NCBI GenBank assembly: GCA_013400975.1
Contig: WBMZ01003064.1
Span: 1-64,000, forward strand
Length of the DNA: 64,000 bases
Source of the DNA: Atrichornis clamosus
Lineage: Eukaryota > Chordata > Aves > Passeriformes > Menuridae
Direction of reading: 5' to 3'
The position numbers and the translations under genes are program-made. The notes under the pieces were generated by a model. It ran no database searches and was not told the origin of the DNA. It saw only the letters and a program-made list of their open reading frames with translations. Position 1 is the first letter of the stretch. Each line of letters begins with the position of its first letter. Of this stretch, positions 25,701 to 37,475 are shown in pieces.

Positions 25701-28700
25701 ATTTTTTCCTTTTTTTTTTTCCTTTTAAACACACTTATTACAACATATCATACAGAAAGAAAGATGCGATCACACTGGTGTGTGAAACAGGCATTTAATT
25801 CATGGGAGATTTTCTGGCACCATTCATTTACGTGGTCAGAAAGGGAAATCGGCACTGTTTCCATGTAGTTGGAAATGTACTTTTAGGCTTTTATGTCAGG
25901 GCTTGCTTCAATCATCTTACTATTTTTGCCACCTGAGTCCTCAATGACTGCAGCTTTTGAATATTCATTATAGGAGGTAAAATAGCAGCAGTATTAAGGC
26001 CTGCAGGAGCATCTTTTACTAGGATGAACACAAAGCAAGCATCTAGTAAATAAGGAACCATATTTTTTTCTGCACAAATATGAACAATCAGCAGCTTGCC
26101 TCAAGACTGCTGTTTTTAACCTTTCCCAGTATTCTAGCAACATACTTCACAGTCATGAAGATTAGCCCTTTAATGCAGTCTGATTTCCTTCAGATAAAAC
26201 CCAAAAGTCTCTCCAAGTGAAACCAGTGTATTTTACATGGTACTGGCATTTCTTTCCAGAAGGAAAAAACCAGAATTTGTTATAAAAATTAAGCTAAATT
26301 TAAATCTGAAGTGCAATTAGCCAAATCATGCTGAATCTTCTCAGCGTGATATAAACCCAGAGATGTCTCAGAAGGTTGTAAATATTCTTCCCCTGAACTT
26401 GAGAGACATTTTTGGAATTCTGGTTGCTGAGGCCCAGTCAGCGACTTGCTTTAGTATTCACATAACATGGCTAAAAGCAAAATAACCTTTTAAATCCCCA
26501 AAACAGAAACTACTTTGAAAACTGCATGTTGGCCAAAAGGCAGCACATAGTGCACTCTTTGTCTCCTGTTCACAGGCTAACAAAGTAGGTTAAAAAGTTG
26601 TTTATTCTGGAGTGACTTTTAAGAAATGCTCAAGGATGGAGACCACAGTTATGTGACCTTAGGGATTTTTCTTCCTGAGGCAGTAAAATCACAGGTTCCT
26701 GTGTGTATCCAAAGCTCCCTGTACCTATACCCCACCACGCACCTCTCCGTACTCCTCCTCCACAACTGAAAGGCTTCTGAAGCCTCATATAACACTGCCT
26801 TTGGAAACCGTCAGAGAGGAATGTCGCACCTGGGCAATGCCTGATTTTGAACCAGAAGCAGTAAATTCCCACTTCTTTATGTTCTACAGAAACCTGAATA
26901 AACATATTTCTAAAGCTGCAAAGAGTACACCCCGAGGATGGCCAGAGATGCTCTGAACTGTAAGGCACAACTACAAGCTGTCAAAGGCCACGCTCAGGCA
27001 GGCACCTGGATTTCGGCCCAGCTCTTCCACGAAGCACAGGGCAGCAGTGAAAAGACTCTGCTCTACCACAGGAGCCCTCCTAGAGAGGGGAGCTGGCCAG
27101 GCTGCTGATTTAAGGGGGCTGCAGAAGCTACCTCAAGAAGGACAGTGAGAAACTATCAAAGTTTCGGCGGGTAATGGAAGACTGCCTTGTGTCTATTAAA
27201 AAAAAATTTAAAAAGGCAAAGAAGCCGCACCCAAGGCTTCACTTTCCAGCCTACAAGCTGCCTGCATGACCTTGGTAGTTATCCTCTCGGAAGCTCAGTT
27301 CTTTCTCTGTAAAATAAAGTTGACATTAGTTCCCCTGTCTGACAGAACGCAGTTATTAGCAGGGAAGTGCTTAGAAAATACAGCAGAACCAGAACTGAAA
27401 GTGGATTCAACAAAATTCAATAGAGTTGGATCCCTCTTAGTCCCTGCACATTTCCATCTAGATTTGAAAGACTCGTGAGTCTTTGCCTTAGGAAACCAAC
27501 TTTATTTGAGCCACAGCTGAAGTGAATGTTGCTGTCATTCACCGCTTGCTGGCTAATCCTGTGACGTCCCATAAACCTTTTAACCACACTAGCCTGTAAT
27601 TTATGCCTAAATAACCTCATTAAATGAAAACACAAAAAATGCATTATAAGTGTTAGGTGTTTAAAATACTCCAAGCATACCCCTCAAAATGTTGGCACTG
27701 AGAATAACCTGCACACATGCAGCTTAAAAGCCCAAGTGCCACCCTATGCACAGGTCGTATTCCACACAGGTAGAAAGCAGCCCAAGCTTTTATTAATGAG
27801 AATAATGCTACGAAATGAGGATAATAAGTGAACTCACCCAATCCCTTGAGATATGCATAAGTTGAGGGATTTTATCTGTCAGCCAAGACTGCTTCCTCCT
27901 AAATATCTTTTCAGCTAATTAATCAATTGGACATAACATGCAGATGTTTTTATTATGTGGATTACAATCCGTGCTTGAACTACAGAGTCCAAACTCCTCT
28001 GGAATTACATTTCAGAATGAGAAAATGCCTTTTCAAGCAAGGGTTTTGTGAAATTATGTTTTAGCTAGAAAGTAATGATTAAAAAAAATAAATCAACAAA
28101 GGAAGAAAAGATCCCTTATAGTTGGAGAGATGTTAACTAGGGAGATTTTGTGTAGCTTGTAGGGCTGGAACAATCTCAAACAGAAAAGAGGTTACAAAAA
28201 AGGTGTAAAAGATTCAGACTCCCATGGAAAAGTGTCTATGTACATTCTGCTTTTGGGGAAATGGTGAACTGACATCATTCTCTGGAAGGTGATAGGGCAC
28301 TGCTAGATGAAAGTTGGAAGAAGTGTAAAGGTTTTCATGCCAGATATGTCATAACTCACTTCAAGGGAATTAGGTACTGCAAATCTTCATTAAGTGCTTC
28401 TTTTCAGACTTCAGTAAAATAATTAAGCTATTTGATTTCACCCTTAATTACAAAGTTAATGAAATGCCAATGAGTGTTTCAGCACAATCCATAGGGTCCT
28501 GATAAAGAATGATAAACTGTATCTTACTTGAACAATGGGAAATTTACACTTTCTGTTAGCACAAGGATAATGTCTACTTAGCTTCATCTACTCACAAAGT
28601 CATAATAATAATAATGGCTGGAAGTGATTTTATCTACTTGAAAGTCAAAGATGTCGTTTGGTTTAGTTTAAGATGCTAGTCCCACTGTTAAAACTAGATT

Positions 28701-29896
28701 CAAGAGACTGCAAAACAGCATTAGAATATAACACTGAGACTGATTTGGAAAAAACAGAACTAGTTATTAGGGGAAAAGGTGTTCACAATCTAATTATTGG
28801 TGTTAATTCAATTGGTCAGCAGCTTAGAGAGCAAAGATAGAACCATCACTTTTACAGTTCTTTTAAACAAACTACACAGCGCAAGAAAAAAAGATGAGAC
28901 ACTCATGAAAATACTGGTTTACTAAAAAAATGCCAAAAAATAGATGGATGAAAATCTAAGTGTTTTTAGGTAAGCCGGAACACCACAGAAACATTCAATA
29001 TTTACACTTCTTGGATCACGGTGGATCAAAAAAGGCTTAAAATCACACACAGTGCTAGAAGGTCACTATGACAACTTTTACTGGTAAACAAAGTAAGTTA
29101 CCTTTTCCCAAAGATAAAAAGAGCATTATAGGTAAACTGTAAATAGCAGAGTAAAGGAAAGGAAAACACACGGAGAAAAATAAACCCAATTCTTGTTAAG
29201 TTACTCTTAAATTGTTAATTTCTGGGTTATCTGGTACAGAATAAATGGTAAAAGTGGGAAGGGAGTCTTTCTTTCTGCCACTACAGCCCTGCTTTAGATT
29301 ATTTTGTTGAGAAAAACAGTGGAAATGAGAAGCAAAAGAAAGAAGAACAGGACATACTAGAAATAATTAACCAATTCATGAAAATAACACCTTGGGAGAA
29401 GGTTAGGTGGAAGAAGAAATTTTTTTTTAAATTCTTTCTGAAAATGAGTTAACCATAAAAGAAACTTTCTAATGAGTCTTATAATATTCATCTGCTCCTA
29501 TGTTAGGCTAGCAGGCCTTGTGTCTCAAAAACAAACAAAATAAAACCAAACAAGATTAAAAGCTTATTTAGCTTTTAGTTTTACTTTTAGCTCCTGCTCA
29601 CGCATCTGATGTCCAAGATAGGATGGACCCATCTCCAAAAATGCAGAAAATCAAGGTCACTAAGTAGCAAATGAATGGAAAATAAGAAAAGTTAAGGCTT
29701 GTTTGGCTTTTCTGTGTTGTTGCATTGAGTCTCCCCCACCACCTGCTTCTTCCAGCAGAATTCTGTTTTGGCATTAACAATCCCAAAGAAACTGGGGGAA
29801 CATGACAGTCAGAAAGGGATGCATGCACTACACAAAGTACAAGGAAATGCCTAAATTGCTTTTTTACACCACTTTGACAGTGCTAACCCCTTCTGT

Positions 29897-29958
29897 AATT
29901 TACAGCATAAAATCTGAAATTGTATTGAATTTACAGCATAAAATTTGAAATTGTATTG
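29897..29958 (+). repeat. 31-bp tandem duplication (two copies)
   Basis: The 31-base unit starting 'aatttacagcataaaat' occurs at 29897-29927 and again, directly abutting, at 29928-29958. The copies differ by one base (C versus T). This looks like a recent local duplication. Confidence 0.95.
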
Positions 29959-32900
29959 AATTATATTTTGTTTCTTATTTGACTTCTTTAGGGCACAAGA
30001 GCTTATAAAATGCTTCAGAAATGACAAAAATTCAGGATTGCAGTGATAAAGGCCAGAGGTTTCCTGCTGGAAATTTAAGTAGAAATTATAACAATTGCAA
30101 AAGTAAAAGCAAACCAACAAAAAACCAAACCACAACAACAAAACCCAAAATTAACCTAAAAAGCCTCAAACCCTCCCCAAAACACCAGTCATGGAATATG
30201 CTTTTCACTAAGCACTCTCCTTACACGTCACCTGCCTTCTGAGCTCAAACAAGCTCAAAGCAGCTGCCAAGTTCACAGAAGTAAGTGCAAAAACTACTAT
30301 TTCTCTGAGCAGGGATGACACATTTTGGCTTAACTGATGAAGCTACACCTCCTGCAGTCCAGCTTACTCAGAAGATGAGGACGGCTGACACATCTGTGAA
30401 ATTTAACCTCAAGTTTGAGGCATGACTTTTAAAGAAAGCAGCTACTGGGTTTACTTGCTCTGTAAATCAGGACAGTTCAAAAGCTGACTCAAGGCTCACT
30501 CAACCCATGGCTTCAGGGGCAGGGCAAACAGGACAAAAAATCTTCAGCTATCCCAGGCCACCACACAAGCATGGTAAACCCTCCTGCAAACAACCTGGCA
30601 GAGGGAAACAACGTGCTCATGCACCAGCAGAGGAGAAAGTGCCACCACAGAAGACCCAGGACTTGGAGATTACCCACCCTGACTTTCAAAACAGGGTGAT
30701 TTTGTTTGAGGCCTGTACAGAGAAAGGGAGCTCAAAGTGACAAATTAATATTAACTGTTCTACAAAGATGGTGTAAAAAGCTTCATCTCTGACTCATAAA
30801 AAACTAAGAAAAAGGTACTGATGTATCTTATTTATAGAGGCACACTAATTGCAAGATAGATTTTGTGTGGGCTTGTGGATGGAATTGCTGAGCAGTCCAG
30901 GAAATATATCCAATGCAAGGAACACTGGCAAGAGTAAGATATATAACCTCCAAATTGTTGCTGAGCAAACATACTAAAAACTTTCTTCCCATTCTTCCTT
31001 TGCCAAGAAGAATATGGCTAAAACCCTACATTTACTGGGAACAACTGAAATGATAACAAGCATGCACTTTTAGAAAAAGCACAATTCAAATACCACACTA
31101 CGTCCAGAACTGAAACTCACATGTAGTGTGTCAGTGTCTTAGGGATGCTGACATAGATCACCAGGAAATGGCATTAAACTGATTTCAAACATCTTAAGGG
31201 ATAGAAGTTATATCCCAGACTGACACTACATCACAATTAGTGACATAATTTTCAACCCTTGCTTGGAACTACTCAGCCATATTCTGAAACCATATACTCA
31301 GTATATTAACTTCCCTCAGATTCCTACTTTCAGACTTTCCCTCTGCCTAGGCCACCATGCTCTCCTAGCTGCTGCAAGACCCAGTAAAAGAGGGCAACCA
31401 GGCGGTCAGTGCAATGGTGCTACGTGGCACCAAACCGAGATTTGATCTGGAAATTTTGTTATTTGCATCTGCAAATTACAGCAACAGAGCCAGGAAAAGC
31501 TACCCCTGTATGTAAGATTAAGTGCAAAAGCAGGTTTTGTATCAGTTTTGCACTCCCACACACATAACTCGAATGCTGTCTGTGATATAGGAGGATCAAT
31601 CCTGTCTTGGTGAGCTTCAGAAAAAGAAATGCAAAATGCCATTCATCAGGATTTTATGATTCAGCTACAAACTTCACCCTGAGTGGTCAATTTATCACTG
31701 GCGCATCTGTTAACTTCTGCTCCAACACATGAAAGCCATCTCCAATCTGCTCACACATCCAGTGAACACTGAGCCTTTCCCGGGGTTTCCTCCAACGTAG
31801 GGAAAGCAGATATCAAGGAGGTGGCTCTCAGAACCTCCTCTGCCAGGTCATCCAGTCCCCAAACAGATACAAGAGGAGTTATTCCCTGCTCAGCTCAGAT
31901 GGAAAACTCCCTGTCTCAGAGTGGTTTAAAAATAACCCAAAACAGCAGCAGAAAATGTCTTTGTGGTATTTCAAGTTTCTCAGCATCAAGTCCCCGCCTG
32001 CTGTCTCTTTTCTGGAGCAGTAGCAGTCTTGCAGTAAAAAAAGCTACATAAAAAGCTTTTATTAAAAACCACTGCAGAACCACGACACCTGCAAAGGTGC
32101 CAGGAAGCGAATGTGCTTAAGCAAAATGAAGCTACCAAACAAAGAGTGGGATGGCACCAAGTCACAAATAGATGCAACACCTTTGCCTGTAGTGAGCAGA
32201 TCACTTTCCAGTACCCTTTAATTAGTACTCTTTGATTTTTGTTAGGCTTGAGTCAAAAATATATACTTCAGGCTAAAAGAAATTTTTCCCGAGGGAGCCT
32301 TTGCATAAATGATTGCACAATGTGTACCCAGGGGCAGAAGGCCCCTCTGCCTTAGGAAGATACTGTGATCATGAAACTATTATTGAACCTTCCCTACCAC
32401 GACACAGGCACAAAAGGAACAGTACTCATAATTTTGGACCAATGCAGCACTTTATCACCTCCTGAAATGTGTTGTTTCCCCCACCCAGTGCCAACAGGAG
32501 GCAGCTGCACTAAGTGACCCAGTGCCCACATATTTTTCCCTGTTGCCAAGCTCTGCACATTAAGAGCAGCTTACTTGTTGTTTTATTTTGAAATAAAAAG
32601 TTGCTGAATAAGTGCAACAAAGGACCCATCTGCAAAGGTCACAAATAAGGCTCTCTTTGAACTTCCCAGCACTTCCCAGTTGCTCCAAGACTTTCAACTG
32701 TAAAATTTTTTTGTTGAATTTCCATGGTGCAAAAATGCAGAAATTATAAGAAAGGAAAAATAATGGTTCCTCGACTTTTCTTTTCATTTTTAATTTCCCT
32801 GAACGGGTTGTATATGTAAAAAATCTACTTCTAACATGCAATATTCCAAGACAAGGAAAATAAGTGCAGGTGAGCTAACAAGGAGAGCTGCAGTTTCAGC

Positions 32901-34989
32901 TCTTTCCTCTGTCACATTTGTGTGCTGGACCAAGGTTCCATCAGCAAGTACAGAGGACATATTTACTCACTCTGACTTTAATTGCAGACTTCCCATTTTA
33001 GCCAAACTAAAAGCAGAATTTTCAGTGAAGACACGAGTTCCTACCAATACACACACAATTTATTAACCTTTAAGGAAACATTTAAAAAGAAAATACAAAG
33101 TCAAAAAAGAAACCTCCAACCCACTCCACTATAAGAAATTCATTTAATTAGATTTCTTAATTATTCATTATTCCTTTTCCTATGTTGAAATGACCATCTT
33201 TGCCTCATTCCCAAAGGATTCTGTCCATAATTAAGTCAGGGAATCCTTATAATCTCAACATGCTGCCTGAGTGAGATTTTACTGCTTTAAGTGTTCTGCA
33301 TGCTCTATGTAGCGTTATGTTGACTTTTATAGGAAAAAAAATGCAAAAGAGCAGAATCATTAGCAATCAATAACGAGATGCAGAAGGGTATGAAATGCAT
33401 ATTTTTCAGGTGACATTTTTCTCACTTTCTCGTAAGTAAATTCATATACCAGTCATAAAACCTGCAAGTTTATGTTTAAAACAACAGCAGGTAAAAATTC
33501 TCAGTTTCCTTAAAATAACAACCAATATTAAAAAACAGAGGAATTTTAGAAACATAGATTTATCTTTTAACCTGAAAAAAACCTAAAAAAGCCCCAAAAC
33601 CTAAAAATCCCAAACCAAACAAAGTCCACCAATTTGTACTTTGATACTAAAATCCTGCTGGAACAAATCTGTAGAGCAAGAAAGCTATCAAAGACTCATA
33701 AAAAAAAAAATTAAAATTACTGCCACTACAAAGTAAAATATTTTCTTCATAAATTTCACATAAAGCTATTAAAGCTCACCGGAGGCCAAGTTCTTTCTTG
33801 GCCTGCCAAAAGCAAGTAAGCATATGAAAAAAAAATCATTTACGTGTATAATAAATATAATTATCAGAGAATAGGTGCATTGATGCGATGCCTGAAAACC
33901 CAGGTGATATTAGTGGCCTATTCAGAACAACCTAAGAGGAGCAATGCCTGCGCAGATCTGTCTGTAAGCTGAACACACAGTACCCAGGGGCGAGAGGGAA
34001 CGTATTCCTCCTGCTTTAGAGAGGGTCACTGCCAGCTGGAGAGGATGAAGTTGGAGGGGGGGTTTAGTTTGCCTCGCGTGGCAAGCTGAACATACATTAA
34101 CAGAAGTTTACACACTGGGGATGCAAACCCCGAAGTAACAGCCTTGGCGACACGAGAAAGGAATCACTCTGTCCTACACAGCTTAGCTTGGGTCTCATCT
34201 GGAACACGGTGTCCTATTTCAGGCACCACATTTCTAGGAAAAAGTTGTCAGCTGGAGATGTGAACAATTTATTGCTTTAACCCTGGAATCACCCATCTTC
34301 AGAAAACAATGCTGAATGTTTCTCTCAATCTGTGGTTAGTAATAAATAGTTTTGGACATGCATATCCACACACTCTTAGCAAAGGCAAATACCAGTCAGC
34401 ACTGCAATCTTGCTCATTTGCTTGCCTGCCTGCCCCATGAGCCTCCACAGCTTTTCCTTCTTCCCCCCAAAATAGGAAAACCCATATGATTGGAAGCAAA
34501 TCAGCATAAAAATTACAGACGACTCTTTTTTTTTTTTTTAATTTCTGGTTTTGTGATTTATTTTAAACAGGTTTGTGGAGGAACTGGGAAGGAAGAATGT
34601 TGCATGAAAGTTCTGTTCAGGGATAAAGGCAGTGTTCCTCTTTTAAAGACAGGGTAAGTTCTGCCTAAAATGTTTAATGAACCTAAACTTTAAATAATCA
34701 ATAATTCACGGAGCAGAAGAGAAGAAAACATACAAGAACTGTCCTAGAACAGCTCCAAGGGTACTAAAATGGGTACATTACAACAATAACTCCGTGCAGT
34801 TCATGTTAGGGCACTGGAATTACAAAGTCTTAAGATAAAATTCCAGCTACCATAGTTTTTAGAATTCTTAGGGAGGGTTTTTTGAGACTTCCTGGAAAAT
34901 AGGCAGGCTAAGAAAAGACTAATGAAGACCAAATTAGTACTAAACTTGAAAGAACAGGGTGGGGAAAAAAAACCTGAAAAAACAGGAGA

Positions 34990-35600
34990 TAACAAAATTG
35001 TACACTGGCCTAGTTAACTTCCAGTCCTGGAAATCTCCTGTATCAAATTCTGTCACCACTTGGAAGTTACTGGGATGAACTGCAATCAATCTAGATTTGT
35101 CAAGGGGAAATTGTATAAAATTAATTTAATTTTATTTCATGGAAAGGTGACAAGTGTTGGAGACAGGAGAAAAGCAATACTTATACCTGACATTCTCATA
35201 AGCAAGGTAAGGAACATGGTGTTGATGAAAAGATTGTTAGATGAATCCAAGAGGGATCTCGTAACTGAACGCAGGAACAAGATATTAACATTCCTTGTCA
35301 AAAAGGATGGATGTGCTGCAAGAGTCTGTCCTGGATTTGCTTCTCTCCAATGTTTTATTAATGATTTAGGCAATAGAAAAAGTTTATTACCAACACAAAC
35401 ATGAAACTACAAGAAGCACGTGCACGTTAAAGAGCGAAATTTTAGATCAAAATGATAAGTTAAGACTGGAGGAATGGTTTGGGGGAAAACAACCCAATCA
35501 AAACAGATGAATTTCAGTGAAAATGCTAAGGATGAAAAAAAAAATTCACAGGCTAAAGAATGAGTAAGGACTGTTCTTCAGCATTATCTGCAGGGTGTAA
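34990..35600 (+). mobile_element. Old, degraded CR1 LINE fragment (reverse-transcriptase region)
   Basis: The DNA follows the middle of CR1 ORF2 with many small gaps. 'agatttgtcaaggggaaatt' at about 35092 is followed by 'ggtgacaagtgttggagaca', 'gacattctcataagcaaggt', a stretch around 'gtctgtcctggatttg', and 'ttattaatgatttaggcaat'. In one frame this still gives DILISKVRN and later CFINDLGN, remnants of the conserved RT motifs that usually read HDILISKL and LFNIFINDL. The catalytic core between these blocks is missing or scrambled. It is clearly an inactive, ancient copy; both ends are approximate. Confidence 0.75.
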
Positions 35601-36514
35601 AACCTTGCAGGTTCAATGCAGGACAACAGAGAAACAGCAGAGTAGCGTGCAGTAGTGCACAGCGAAATCATCTTTCTCTTCTGTTTAGTGTTTGCAAAGC
35701 TGCAGGTACACTGTCATTGAATTTTGCTATTCTGCTGCCACAAAGATACGAATGTTTGGAAAACAACAAGAGCCATCAGAAGCCTGTAACACACATCCTC
35801 ATCTAGCCTAAAGAAAGGATGACTGATGGAACATGGCAACAGTCCTCAAGCCCATCAAAGCCTGACAAAACGCAGAAGAAAACAGTCTGTTCTCCACTAT
35901 TACTACAGAGTAATAGGAGTAGAAAGTTTGAATTGCAGCAACCAGATTTGGGTAAGGCACTGTGAAAATTTGTAACAATAAGGAAGCTCTGCAGCAGCAC
36001 GCAAAGGACCAGAATGAAAACTTTACAGCTTCCCTCATAAAATACATGCTAGGATCCGCTTGGTAATACCTACATCTGTGCCACTCACAACCATCCTATG
36101 ACCACTGTACCAGGAGGTATCCCAGCTTCCAAAAGTCTGTTCTTAATTCAACCTTACTGAGACAGTGCAAACCCTTTTATTGATTTCAGTGTGGTATACT
36201 GTAATAAGGGTGACAGTTAGAAATATATTTTCCTAATATAAAAATCTATGACCATTAGCTGCTTCACATTACCAGACGCAGAGCTCCAAATGAAGATCCA
36301 AACCAAAAGAGAACAGTGATGTGTTTGAAATATTCTGGCAAGTTTGAAAGTCCTAAAAAGGTATTTCTCACTGTATCAAAAATAGAATTAAAAGATATCT
36401 ACATTTATTCCATGAATTTAAAAATTAAGAGGAACTGAACACAATAAACTATATAGAACTATACAGTATGCTGAGAAGTCTGCTCTAAATTACAGGCACA
36501 TTAAAGAACTCAAG
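35601..36514. other. Spacer between two CR1 copies (no gene seen)
   Basis: No exon is visible. The part around 35945-36010 loosely recalls the CR1 region before the 3' tail (around 'ataaggaagctctgcagcag'), so the older CR1 copy may extend to about 36010. The similarity is too weak for me to call. Confidence 0.35.
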
Positions 36515-37475
36515 AAAATGCAGTTCAAGATCCTCAGGCCAGCGAGAAGGGGCAGAGCAAGCTCACTATATTGGACTTCAGGAGAGCAGATTTTGGCCTC
36601 TTCAGGGATCTGCTTGGTAGAGTGCCATGGGATAAAGCCCTGGAGGGAAGAGGGACCCAAGAAAGCTGGTCAATATTCAAGGATCACCTCCTCCAAGCTC
36701 AGAAGAGATGCATCCCAACAAAAGGAAGCCAGGCAAAAACACTAGGAGGTCTGCATGGATCAACAAGGAATTCCTGGATTATTTCACACACAAAAACAAA
36801 GCCTATAGAGGGTGGGAGCAAGGACAGGTAGCCTGGGAGGGATAGAGAGAAATTGTTCGAGCAGCCAGGAGCAGGTCAGGAAAGCTAAAGCCCTAGTAGA
36901 ATTAAATGTTCCTGGCCAGGAACATAAAGTGCAACAGGAAAAGCCTCTATAGGTATATTGGTGATAAAAGGAAGACTAAGGAAAATGTGGGCCTTCTCTG
37001 GAGGGAAACAGGAACCAGGTTACCCAGGATATGGAGAATGAGGTACTCAACAAGTTTTTTGCCTCAGTCTTCACCAGCAAATGCTCCAGCAGCACTGCAC
37101 GGGTCCCAGAAGGCAAAGGCAGGGACTGGGAGGATGAGGAACCGCCCACTGTAGGAGATCTTGTTTGAGACCACGTGAGGAACCTGAAGGTGCACAAGTC
37201 CATGAGACCTGAGGAGATGCAACCACAAGTCCTGAGGGAACAGGCAGCTGAAGTTCCTCAACCATTTTCCATCATATCTGAGAAGGTGTGGTAGTCTGGT
37301 GAAGTTCTCCCTGACTGGAAAAAGGGAAACATAACCCCCATTTTTAAAAAGGAAAACCCAGGGAACTACAGGCCTGTCAGTCTCATATCAACACCTGCCA
37401 CGGTAGGAGGGTCAGAGCAAGATGATATTTAAGTTCCATTCCAACCCAGTCCAAGCCATTTTACGACCCTATGAA
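36515..37475 (+). mobile_element. CR1 LINE, ORF2 linker region fused to a 3' tail (internally deleted)
   Basis: From about 36530 the sequence matches the CR1 ORF2 stretch between endonuclease and reverse transcriptase: 'gacttcaggagagcagattt', 'agtgccatgggataaagccc', 'gcagccaggagcaggtcagg', 'tttgcctcagtcttcaccag', and 'ggaactacaggcctgtcagt' at about 37360. At about 37400, just into the reverse-transcriptase start, it jumps to a typical 3' terminus (37408-37475) with 'ttccattccaacccagtcca'. Most of the reverse transcriptase and 3' UTR is gone. Frame is broken by stops, so it is a dead copy. Confidence 0.88.

Larger units (their letters stand above)
24989..34989. other. Region upstream of the ANK3 first exon (no gene seen)
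   Basis: Beyond the leader and promoter zone, this 10-kb stretch is AT-rich unique DNA. It holds a 31-bp tandem duplication at 29897-29958, an (ATA)n run at 28602-28615, and A/C-rich low-complexity patches near 30106-30180 and 33580-33630. No open frame resembles a known protein. It may be an intron of ANK3 transcripts that start further right. Confidence 0.5.
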
